Shown here piece after piece: positions 44,783-52,850 of a DNA stretch of 64,000 nucleotides (within the stretch, counting starts at the first letter, position 1; each line of letters begins with the position of its first letter). The notes beneath the pieces were generated by a model, which worked only from the letters and a program-made list of their open reading frames with translations, did not search any database and was not told the DNA's origin. This DNA comes from JAHDCJ01 sp039028895 (GTDB taxonomy: Bacteria; Bacteroidota; Bacteroidia; Chitinophagales; Saprospiraceae). The translations under genes and the position numbers were made by a program. The stretch lies in contig JBCCHF010000021.1 of assembly GCA_039028895.1 (NCBI GenBank), positions 40,541-104,540 on the forward strand, read 5' to 3'.

Positions 44783-45730
44783 TTATGCTACCTGGGTTTT
44801 TTCATTCTTGCGTTTGGCTTGTTTTTCGGCGAAAGCCAATGCCGCATCTCTTACCCATTTCCCTTCGTCGTGGGCTTTTTTGCGGGCTTCGATACGCTGT
44901 TTGTTGCAAGGGCCATTGCCTTTGACAACATTCCAGAATTCTTCCCAATCGATTTCTCCAAAATCGTAATGACCACGTTCTTCATTCCATTTGATCTTAG
45001 GATCAGGAAGGGTTAAGCCAAGAAATTCGGCTTGTGGGACGGTGATATCAACAAATTCCTGGCGTAGTTCGTCATTGGATTTACGTTTGATACGCCACTT
45101 CATTGCCTGCTCCGAATGGGTGGAATCTTTATCATTAGGACCAAACATCATGAGTGATGGCCACCACCATCTGTTGAGCGCATCCTGGGCCATTGCCTTT
45201 TGTGCTTCAGTACCTCTGCAAAGGGTCAATACAATCTCAAACCCCTGTCGTTGGTGAAAACTTTCTTCTTTACAGATACGCACCATTGCTCGTGCATATG
45301 GTCCATACGAAGTGCGGGTCAGCATCACCTGGTTGGTAATAGCGGCACCATCAACAAGCCATCCGATGGTTCCGATGTCTGCCCAGGTTAAAGCCGGGTA
45401 ATTGAAGATACTTGAGTACTTGGCTTTCCCGTCATGCAGGGCTTGCACGAGGTCATCGCGTTCTGCACCAAGCGTTTCGGCAGCACTATACAGGTACAGG
45501 CCGTGGCCGGCTTCATCCTGAACTTTGGCTAGCAGGGCCACTTTCCGTCGTAAAGAAGGTGCCCTGGTAATCCAATTGCCTTCAGGCAGCATTCCTACGA
45601 TTTCGGAATGCGCATGTTGAGAAATTTGCCTGATCAGGGTTTTCCGGTATTTTTCTGGCATCCAGTCTTTGGGTTCGATCTTGATCTCCTGGTCGATGCG
45701 ATCCTGAAATCTTTTTTCTAAATCTGACAT
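44783..45730 (-). CDS. paaA: Phenylacetyl-CoA epoxidase catalytic subunit PaaA
   Basis: A 315-residue diiron monooxygenase subunit that places one oxygen on the phenyl ring of phenylacetyl-CoA. Diiron ligands are seen in VQDEAGHGLYLYSAAE and CKEESFHQRQGFEI (the ExxH motifs). The rest, such as IEPKDWMPEKYRKTLIRQISQHAHSE, is characteristic of PaaA. It is separated by 38 bases from the TetR gene. Confidence 0.96.
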   Translation of the reverse strand: MSDLEKRFQDRIDQEIKIEPKDWMPEKYRKTLIRQISQHAHSEIVGMLPEGNWITRAPSLRRKVALLAKVQDEAGHGLYLYSAAETLGAERDDLVQALHDGKAKYSSIFNYPALTWADIGTIGWLVDGAAITNQVMLTRTSYGPYARAMVRICKEESFHQRQGFEIVLTLCRGTEAQKAMAQDALNRWWWPSLMMFGPNDKDSTHSEQAMKWRIKRKSNDELRQEFVDITVPQAEFLGLTLPDPKIKWNEERGHYDFGEIDWEEFWNVVKGNGPCNKQRIEARKKAHDEGKWVRDAALAFAEKQAKRKNEKTQVA

Positions 45731-45768
45731 GTTATTATGGTTTGGGTGACTGAATATTTCTAAATCCG

Positions 45769-46341
45769 TTAATGACTGACTTTTAAGCCACTCATTAACA
45801 TTAATGTAATTTCTTTTTTAAGCTCTGGCATTCTCGGGTCTTTTCCCGGACGGTGCCAATAGTGTATCCACCTGACTGATGAAAGCAGTGTGTACATAAC
45901 GGTTGAGGGTTTCAGGTTTTTGAATTGCCCTTTGGCGATGCCTTCTGTAATGATTCGTTTGAATTTTTCCTCATACAGCCTTCGCAATTTGAGGAATTCA
46001 CTGAGTTTGGGCTCACTTAAGTGGCGCCATTCGTCGTTAAAAACAGTAGTTGAAGTGCAATCTTCAATAGCCACTTCAATATGGAGGTTGATGATGGCTT
46101 CTATCTTTTGAGTCGGTGTCAAAAAATTCTGATCAATTTCTTCTATACCAACGATAAAACGCCTGGCATTGTCGAAACAGATCTTTCTCAGGATTTCTTC
46201 TTTCGACTTGATGTGGCTATACAAACTTGATGGTTCGAGTCCAACCCTTACAGCCAATTCCCGCATTGAGGTGGCCATATATCCTTTCTCTCGGAACAGG
46301 ATAGCCGCCTCTTCATAAATATGTTGTTTGCGGTTCTTCAT
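45769..46341 (-). CDS. TetR-family repressor of the paa unit (PaaR-like)
   Basis: With the Met at 46341 (a farther start would overlap paaE) this is a 190-residue TetR regulator. The N-terminal helix-turn-helix is TSMRELAVRVGLEPSSLYSHIKSK after KNRKQHIYEEAAILFREKG. Its position inside the paa operon, together with the palindrome at the paaE start, makes it the likely repressor released by phenylacetyl-CoA, as known for PaaR in other bacteria. The effector is inferred. Confidence 0.88.
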   Translation of the reverse strand: MKNRKQHIYEEAAILFREKGYMATSMRELAVRVGLEPSSLYSHIKSKEEILRKICFDNARRFIVGIEEIDQNFLTPTQKIEAIINLHIEVAIEDCTSTTVFNDEWRHLSEPKLSEFLKLRRLYEEKFKRIITEGIAKGQFKNLKPSTVMYTLLSSVRWIHYWHRPGKDPRMPELKKEITLMLMSGLKVSH

Positions 46342-46351
46342 TTTACGGGTT

Positions 46352-47431
46352 TTAAACATCAAAATCAACTACAAGTTTTTCAGTTCTTGGATGTGCCTGG
46401 CAAGTAAGAATATAACCGGCATCAATTTCATCCTGCACAAGTGCATAATTCAGAGCCATTTCAACTTCACCTTCAACTACTTTGGCCCTGCATGTTGCAC
46501 AGACACCTCCTTTACAGGCGAAAGGGAGATCAGCACCTTTTTCGAGAGCTGCATTGAGCACATTATCACCACTATAAGCCAGGTTAAATTCATAGGTCAA
46601 TCCGTCAACGGTGATGGCAATTTGACTTTCTTTTGTACTGTCAAATGTCTTTTTTGTTCTGATTGGTTTGGGAAAGTCCAATTTCCCTGCCGGGCTTGTA
46701 AACAATTCGAAATGAATTTGCCTGGCATCTATTTGCTCGTCCAGCAGTGCTTGTTTTACACTATGAATCATTTCTTCCGGACCACAAATGAAAAACTCAT
46801 CAACTGTAGTTGGGTCCAACAGTACAGAAAAGAAAGTCTTGCATTTTTCACTATTGATTCTCCCATTAAAAAGCGGACTATCAGTGATTTCCTGGCTCAG
46901 CAGGTAGTGAACAGAAAATCGGCCCATATAAATGTTTTTCAGGGCTTCTATTTCTTCTTTGAAAATAATCGTCTCAATCTTTTGGTTGCCATAGAAGAGT
47001 GTGAACTTGCTGTTGCTTTCAGTTTCCAATGTCGTTTTAATTATGGAAAGAATAGGGGTTATCCCACTTCCTGCAGCAAAAGCAACATAGTTTTTCTTGT
47101 TTTTCGGGTCAAGAGGGGTGTTGAATTTACCCATCGGGGTCATCACATCAAGCGTGTCACCAGTTTTTAAGACCTCGTTAGCAAATGTTGAGAATTTACC
47201 AAATGGCTGTTGTTTGATCGCTACTTTTAATATGCTCTCAGATGGGCTGGTGCATATTGAATAAGAGCGTCTGATATCTTCACCACCAATTATTGCTTTT
47301 AGCGTCAGGTTTTGTCCATGTTCGAAAGCAAAATCGGATTTTAGATGTTCAGGAACAGTAAAAGTAACGGAAACGGTTTCGGGTGTTTCCCTTTTTACTT
47401 CTTCGACTTCCAATGTATGGAATTTGGCCAT
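46352..47431 (-). CDS. paaE: Phenylacetyl-CoA epoxidase reductase PaaE
   Basis: A 359-residue electron-transfer subunit. The N half is a ferredoxin-NADP reductase-like unit with FAD (DIRRSYSICTSPSE) and NAD(P) regions (AGSGITPILSI, FFICGPEEM). The C half is a plant-type [2Fe-2S] ferredoxin with CKGGVCATCRAK and LTCQAH. It reduces PaaA from NADPH. It is the first gene of the unit, directly after the operator/promoter. Confidence 0.95.
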   Translation of the reverse strand: MAKFHTLEVEEVKRETPETVSVTFTVPEHLKSDFAFEHGQNLTLKAIIGGEDIRRSYSICTSPSESILKVAIKQQPFGKFSTFANEVLKTGDTLDVMTPMGKFNTPLDPKNKKNYVAFAAGSGITPILSIIKTTLETESNSKFTLFYGNQKIETIIFKEEIEALKNIYMGRFSVHYLLSQEITDSPLFNGRINSEKCKTFFSVLLDPTTVDEFFICGPEEMIHSVKQALLDEQIDARQIHFELFTSPAGKLDFPKPIRTKKTFDSTKESQIAITVDGLTYEFNLAYSGDNVLNAALEKGADLPFACKGGVCATCRAKVVEGEVEMALNYALVQDEIDAGYILTCQAHPRTEKLVVDFDV

Positions 47432-47449
47432 GCAGGTATAGTTTTAATT

Positions 47450-47467
47450 TACGAACGAGTGTTCGTA
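47450..47467. promoter_or_regulatory. TetR-type operator of the paa unit
   Basis: TACGAAC (47450-47456) and GTTCGTA (47461-47467) are perfect complements around GAGT. The site sits 19 bases upstream of paaE and begins 3 bases downstream of a TATATTTG box, so it covers the expected transcription start. The TetR gene is the second gene of the same unit. Confidence 0.6.
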
Positions 47468-47470
47468 TTG

Positions 47471-47478
47471 CAAATATA
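47471..47478 (-). promoter_or_regulatory. Candidate -7 element of the paaE promoter
   Basis: On the minus strand TATATTTG fits TAnnTTTG exactly and lies immediately upstream of the TetR-type palindrome. A clear -33 element is missing, which would suit a regulated promoter. Confidence 0.5.
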
Positions 47479-47558
47479 GTGATTTTGTAGGATAGTTTCC
47501 AGGGGGTACATGTTGAGATGTGTTTAAATTTGAAAAAGTAATAATGAGAGGGAGAGGG

Positions 47559-48800
47559 CTAATAAAACTCTCGCAGCCGGAATATAACTTTTCGTTTTAC
47601 CCCATTGCGTCGGACAACCATCCTGATTTGTTTACCAGTTTTTCCTTGTAAAACCCTGGTGACATCCTGGAGGTCCATATTAGAATGAAACTTCGCATTG
47701 ATTTTCAGTATTTCATCACCGGGTAATATTCCGGCTCTATAAGCAGGTGTATTGCCAATGACCTGTCGGACAATAAAATTATTGAGATCAATACCAGAGG
47801 CGTATATATCGAGACCGCTTTTATCCTGTGCAAAGGATTTTGAAAACTTCTTATTTGGTTTGAGATAAAGTAAATTTTTATGAAAATCGAAGATGCAGGT
47901 AAAACGGGAAAGGAGTTCGCCACCAAAAAAACCATTTCGCCTATATATGACAGATAGTGAGTCTTCAATGATTGGGAGATCCTGGAAATTAGTTACCAGG
48001 TTTTTAAAGTCATATGGTTCAAGGTCGAATTCGAAAACTCGACCTAGAAAGCCTTCCAGTTCACCACCCAAACCAAAGCCAATATTGCCTTTTATGAAGT
48101 CGTCAGGCACATTCACTTGTTCATCAGTGTTGGGGTGCAGTACCAATGAGAGACTGGCCCCGGAGTCGATCAGCAAAATCGGACTGAAACTGCTTTCAAC
48201 ATTGAACTTTACATTTCCGGTAAGGTAAGGTTTGCCATGATGAATAGCGATATTATGCCTTGAATAGTCAGTTCCAGGATCATTAAAAACCTCTCTTTCA
48301 TAAAGTGTGATGACCTTTTTAAAATAATCGATTTTTACGACAAAACGTTTAAAGATATCAGTACCTAGAATGCCGTGGATGGGTGTCCCCAGCAGGTACT
48401 CCAGGTTTAGATAGTCTTGGTCAAGCACAAGGAGCGTTTGCCGTTTCATCACAAGGTTGGGTAAATTCAACCCAATGTTATGTGCTAATTGGGCATGTAA
48501 CTCGACACTTCTGTCTGAACCATAAAGCGTTACTTTCTTCCCATACATGGCATCCAGAAGGTCTGTCAGTTCCCGCTTGGTGATAATGGTATATTGCGCA
48601 CCAGTATCCAGAATCAGTTTTACAGGCAGCGTGTTATTAAGTCTTACTGAAACAACTATCAGGTTGTTATGTAATTCAAAAGGAAGTTGAGCTGACTTTT
48701 TATAATTAGTCAATTTCATGCCCAAAGGCTGAGCTTCAAGGCCATAGACTATTCCAAAAAGAAAAATTATCCAATAAAGAAAAGTACGTATTCTACCCAT
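47559..48800 (-). CDS. Aspartyl protease (retropepsin-like) with PDZ domain
   Basis: A 413-residue exported protease with a hydrophobic N-terminal signal (TFLYWIIFLFGIVYGLEA). Two retropepsin-like halves carry the catalytic-type motifs LILDTGAQYT and LLIDSGASLS. A PDZ domain (about 335-405; AYRAGILPGDEILKINAK) completes the chain. This aspartyl-protease/PDZ architecture is common in Bacteroidota; the substrate is unknown. It lies alone between paaE and a divergent exported gene. Confidence 0.88.
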   Translation of the reverse strand: MGRIRTFLYWIIFLFGIVYGLEAQPLGMKLTNYKKSAQLPFELHNNLIVVSVRLNNTLPVKLILDTGAQYTIITKRELTDLLDAMYGKKVTLYGSDRSVELHAQLAHNIGLNLPNLVMKRQTLLVLDQDYLNLEYLLGTPIHGILGTDIFKRFVVKIDYFKKVITLYEREVFNDPGTDYSRHNIAIHHGKPYLTGNVKFNVESSFSPILLIDSGASLSLVLHPNTDEQVNVPDDFIKGNIGFGLGGELEGFLGRVFEFDLEPYDFKNLVTNFQDLPIIEDSLSVIYRRNGFFGGELLSRFTCIFDFHKNLLYLKPNKKFSKSFAQDKSGLDIYASGIDLNNFIVRQVIGNTPAYRAGILPGDEILKINAKFHSNMDLQDVTRVLQGKTGKQIRMVVRRNGVKRKVIFRLREFY

Positions 48801-49079
48801 ATAGGGCTGTTGTTATTTTGTGATAAACACAAATTTTAGTTCAAACTACATAGCAAGCTTTGCGATTAAACAGGTGAGAGCCCGAATAGATCATCGAGAT
48901 TATAAAGAAAATCAATATTTGCTTTTCATGCAAATTCAATGATTTTGTCAGAGGGTGATGGCTTATTTATGTTAAAATTTGAAAAAAGTGACTGATTTTG
49001 ATGTGGTTACACACCAAAACCCTGAGAAAATGCATTATTAAATTAGGTCTTCCCATTCATTACCAAAACCAGAAAAACA

Positions 49080-50168
49080 ATGAAAAAACTTGGTACTCTT
49101 TTTTGCATTTGCTTATTCTCCCTCCAATTTGTCTCAGCCCAGTATTTACTAAAAGAAGGATTTTTAGACCTTGCAAAAGCAGACAATCGCACAATGACCT
49201 TGACCTATAAGAACCTGGCGATCTATCCGATTTTAGCAGGAGAACAATTCCTGGATGCTCACAAGGATATTGAAAAATTCACATCCCTCCAGGAAGCTCT
49301 TGCAAAACAAAAGATCGTGATAACAGAGACAGTCGCTGATTCTGAGGTCGATTCTCCCCAAGATACTTTTCCTCAAATACAACGATATAATAGTGAGTTG
49401 CCAGCAGTACGGACCCAGGAAGAGATTCAACAACAGCGCATTAATCAAAATGCTCAGCTTGGTGTTGGAGAAGGTGCCCAGGTCAATAAACTATACCTGG
49501 AGAATGTGTCTAATGATACCATTTTCATCATGGCAGGTGAGGTTGTGCAAGGGGGCAAGCAGGATAGGGTATTGGCCAGTGATCTTGTATTACCACCCAA
49601 TAGCGGGAAAGTAGATATTTCAGTTTTCTGCGTAGAGCATGGCAGATGGTCGCCAGGAGGAGAAGAAGATAATTTTAATACCTATTTCACAGTTACCAGT
49701 AATAAGGTTAGGGCAAAGGCTACCAAGGAGCAGAATCAATCAGCAGTCTGGGATGAAGTTGACAGGGTGACCAAGGCCAATATGGCAGGTAGCGCCACAG
49801 GTACTTATGCTGCGCTCAAAGATTCAAAGTCTTTCAAGAAAAACAATGAAGCCTATCAGGAATTTTTCCACTCAGCCTTTAAGGAATTAGATAATTGTAT
49901 TGGTTTCGTAGGTGTAACCGGAGATAGAATTATTGGTGCAGATCTTTTTGCCACCCCTGAATTATTTCAACAGCAATCTACTAACCTAATCAACGCGTAT
50001 ATTACAGATGCTATCACAGAAGGCGGAAAGGTGACCGTCAAGGAAAAAGAAGTGGTGTCATATCTCGAATCTTTCTTCTCCAACAGTCAAACCCAGGAAC
50101 AAGCTATTGAAGCAAAAGGCGTTCAATACGAATGGCGCAGCAAGAAGCTGCATATCAATACTTATTAG
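49080..50168 (+). CDS. ARPP-1 (DUF6569) family exported protein
   Basis: A 362-residue protein with a signal peptide (MKKLGTLFCICLFSLQFVSA). The core matches the ARPP-1 family: FIMAGEVVQGGKQDRVLASDLVLPPNS and VFCVEHGRWSP. Function of the family is not established. The next gene, a lipoprotein, starts 23 bases downstream on the same strand. The 48801-49079 gap upstream contains no clear feature. Confidence 0.8.
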   Translation: MKKLGTLFCICLFSLQFVSAQYLLKEGFLDLAKADNRTMTLTYKNLAIYPILAGEQFLDAHKDIEKFTSLQEALAKQKIVITETVADSEVDSPQDTFPQIQRYNSELPAVRTQEEIQQQRINQNAQLGVGEGAQVNKLYLENVSNDTIFIMAGEVVQGGKQDRVLASDLVLPPNSGKVDISVFCVEHGRWSPGGEEDNFNTYFTVTSNKVRAKATKEQNQSAVWDEVDRVTKANMAGSATGTYAALKDSKSFKKNNEAYQEFFHSAFKELDNCIGFVGVTGDRIIGADLFATPELFQQQSTNLINAYITDAITEGGKVTVKEKEVVSYLESFFSNSQTQEQAIEAKGVQYEWRSKKLHINTY

Positions 50169-50191
50169 CGGAAAAATTCTATCTTGTTTCA

Positions 50192-50842
50192 ATGAAAACA
50201 AGGTTAGTTTTTTTTACCATCTTGTTCTTATTGACCTGGTCGGCTTGTAATCAAAAACAACCTTCAGGAAATGTAGATAACCCTGAAATAGAATTACCTA
50301 CTGGTCAGCCAAAAGTCAATGAGACTAGGGAACCTTTGCCACCTCCACCTTTACCCCCGGATGGTGTAGTCTCGATTTCAGATTATGGTTTTGGGGCCAT
50401 AAATAAGGATACTCCCTTTAATGAAAATTCCTTAAAAGAAGCCCTGCCAGAATTCATTCTGAAAAAGGAGTCTTTAGAAACCATAAGACAGACCTACGAG
50501 AAATACTCGGCCTACAAGAAAAATAAGAAAGTACTTGACATTTATCCGGATTCCAAAAATGGGAATGTCGGTACTGTTCACCTTTTTACAGATGAATTTG
50601 AAGGACCCAATGGTATCCGGGTAGGTATGACTTATCGGCAGGCAGAAGGAGATGCTATGAATTGTTTCCCAGGCATGGAAGAATTGAGTGGTTATGCCCT
50701 TTGTTTCAATGGCGGTAATACTAGAGTGCAATATATTTTTAGCCACAGCTTTGAAGGTCCTGATGATCAATTACCGCCACCCGCCGTATTAAGTGCTTCA
50801 GGAATTGTTAAGCGCATTATTTGGTATGCAGGTAAGAATTAA
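50192..50842 (+). CDS. Probable lipoprotein with proline-rich linker
   Basis: With the ATG at 50192 (an upstream TTG overlaps the previous gene) this is a 216-residue protein. The N terminus is a lipoprotein signal (TRLVFFTILFLLTWSAC, Cys in SAC). A proline-rich linker (PLPPPPLPPDG) leads to a folded domain with EGPNGIRVGMTYRQAEGDAMN and a paired Cys. I do not recognise the domain; it slightly recalls the DUF1131 lipoproteins. Its end overlaps the next gene by 17 bases. Confidence 0.75.
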   Translation: MKTRLVFFTILFLLTWSACNQKQPSGNVDNPEIELPTGQPKVNETREPLPPPPLPPDGVVSISDYGFGAINKDTPFNENSLKEALPEFILKKESLETIRQTYEKYSAYKKNKKVLDIYPDSKNGNVGTVHLFTDEFEGPNGIRVGMTYRQAEGDAMNCFPGMEELSGYALCFNGGNTRVQYIFSHSFEGPDDQLPPPAVLSASGIVKRIIWYAGKN

Positions 50843-52841
50843 CATATTTCTTATTTTATTGGTGTTGGGTTCTCTTACCCTGAATAAAGGATGCATCATT
50901 GCCACTGGTCCGGAAGAAAATATTCTGGGCAAGGGAAATAAAGCATTTCCAAACGTGCTTGACCTCAATGGTATCCCGAAGACCCCGACCGACAGATCTG
51001 TTCATATTTTTTCAGACCTGGGAGCATGGTTTGGATATGCACTTCAGGATAGCATAGGTGGATTTACAGGACCCTGGTTAATGACCCAAGATAATGGCAT
51101 CTGGCTCAGTAAAAATCTTATGACACTCGAGTTGAAAGATCAGGATGCGAATGGTGGTCCTCAGAATGTCGAGACCTTTTCTTATCCAGGATATTTGAAT
51201 CAGCAATATACAGTTGATGGTTATTCCCTTGATTGGAAATTGATCTTTATTACTTCTCGAACAGCAGTTCTAATGGTTACGATTACCAACCATTCCCGGG
51301 AAACCAGGGAACTGGAAGGTGAATGGAAAGGTAAGGCATTCCTTGAAGGCGTATCCTTTGAAAAAGGACCACTTGATATTATAATGCGGGTAAACGATAA
51401 ACCGACGATTGGCCTTTTGGGATTTGATTATCGCCAAGTTGGTGAGATGGAAGTACGTAAAAGTGAATTTGCTGTAAAACTGAAAAAAAGAAATATCGGT
51501 CCTAAAAACAGTGTGACCTATGTGGCTTACCAGTCATTCGTTTTCAACGAAGTTGAGGTGGACGAAGCAAGGGTGTCAATTGCTGCAAAAATGTCCAATA
51601 CCCCTCAAAAAGTATTTGAAGAAAACCGGGAGCGCTGGAATAGCTACCTGGATAACACTTTTGACCACTCGGCGTCTGAACTTGATTCGACTCAAAAACG
51701 AGTTGCTGTTAAATGCATACAAACATTGATTACCAATTGGCGGAGCCCATCAGGTTTTTTGAAGCATGATGGGATGTTTCCCAGCTACAGCTATTACTGG
51801 TTTAATGGTTTTTGGTCTTGGGATAGTTGGAAGCATGCTGCAGCAGTCGTACATTTCGACCCTCAATTGGCAAAAAACCAGATTAGGTCAATGTTTGACC
51901 ATCAAGATGAAATGGGGATGATCGTTGACGTTTTTTATCGTGATACGACCATTGAAAACCACAATTGGCGCGATACAAAACCGCCGTTATCTGCATGGGC
52001 TGTTTGGAAGATATATAAGCAAACACAAGACAAAGCCTTCCTTGAGGAAATGTACCCCAAAATCACAAAATATCACAATTGGTGGTACCAGTACCGCGAT
52101 CATGACCAAAATGGGCTTTGTGAATTCGGTTCAACCGATGGCACTGTAGTCGCGGCAAAGTGGGAGAGTGGTATGGATAATGCCGTACGATTTGACGAGG
52201 TTACTATTTTGAAAAATAATGATGATGGCTGGTCTCTTGACCAGGAATCAGTTGACCTGAATGCCTACCTTTTTGCTGAAAAGCAATGGTTGGGTCAAAT
52301 GGCCGAAGTACTCGGCAAGCCTGAAGAAGCTGAACAGTTTGAAAATGATGCTAAAGCCTTACAGAAGCAAGTTCGGAATAGGTTTTTCAGCAAAGAGAAA
52401 GGCTATTTTTACGACGCAAAGGTAGGAACGGATAAGCTGATTACTATTGAAGGCCCAGAGGGTTGGACTCCACTTTGGACTGGCCTTGCAACAAAAGATC
52501 AAGCCAAAGGTGTAAAAGCTGTGATGACAGATCCAACTAAATTTGCGACCCATATTCCTTTCCCGACAGTTGCAGCCGACCATCCCGCTATCGATCCACT
52601 AAAAGGATATTGGCGAGGGCCAGTCTGGTTAGATCAAGCCTATTTTGCGATCAAGGGACTTGAGCGATTTGGATATGAAGAAGAAGTTGGTCGGTTCAAA
52701 AGTCAGCTCTTTGATCGCCTGGAAGGCTTGAGCGAAACAGCGCCTCTAAGAGAACATTACCATCCGGATTCAGGTGAGGGCCTCAGAGCGAATCACTTCA
52801 GTTGGACGGCCGCACATCTATTACTTTTACTTATTGAGTAG
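50826..52841 (+). CDS. GH63-like (YgjK-type) glycoside hydrolase
   Basis: From ATG 50826 the chain is 671 residues with a hydrophobic export signal (RINIFLILLVLGSLTL). The (alpha/alpha)6 catalytic domain occupies the C-terminal half: NGFWSWDSWKHAAAV with the likely acid Asp, IENHNWRDTKPPLSAW, and ETAPLREHYHPDSGEG with the likely base Glu before HFSWTAAHL. GH63 enzymes release glucose or related sugars from alpha-linked oligosaccharides. It overlaps the upstream lipoprotein gene by 17 bases and is 9 bases from the fusion gene downstream. Confidence 0.88.
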   Translation: MQVRINIFLILLVLGSLTLNKGCIIATGPEENILGKGNKAFPNVLDLNGIPKTPTDRSVHIFSDLGAWFGYALQDSIGGFTGPWLMTQDNGIWLSKNLMTLELKDQDANGGPQNVETFSYPGYLNQQYTVDGYSLDWKLIFITSRTAVLMVTITNHSRETRELEGEWKGKAFLEGVSFEKGPLDIIMRVNDKPTIGLLGFDYRQVGEMEVRKSEFAVKLKKRNIGPKNSVTYVAYQSFVFNEVEVDEARVSIAAKMSNTPQKVFEENRERWNSYLDNTFDHSASELDSTQKRVAVKCIQTLITNWRSPSGFLKHDGMFPSYSYYWFNGFWSWDSWKHAAAVVHFDPQLAKNQIRSMFDHQDEMGMIVDVFYRDTTIENHNWRDTKPPLSAWAVWKIYKQTQDKAFLEEMYPKITKYHNWWYQYRDHDQNGLCEFGSTDGTVVAAKWESGMDNAVRFDEVTILKNNDDGWSLDQESVDLNAYLFAEKQWLGQMAEVLGKPEEAEQFENDAKALQKQVRNRFFSKEKGYFYDAKVGTDKLITIEGPEGWTPLWTGLATKDQAKGVKAVMTDPTKFATHIPFPTVAADHPAIDPLKGYWRGPVWLDQAYFAIKGLERFGYEEEVGRFKSQLFDRLEGLSETAPLREHYHPDSGEGLRANHFSWTAAHLLLLLIE

Positions 52842-52850
52842 CAATTACTT

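Noticed and set aside
46328..47170. Long plus-strand frame of 280 codons
   Set aside because: It is antisense to paaE, has no recognisable motif, and its coding look is explained by the paaE codons.
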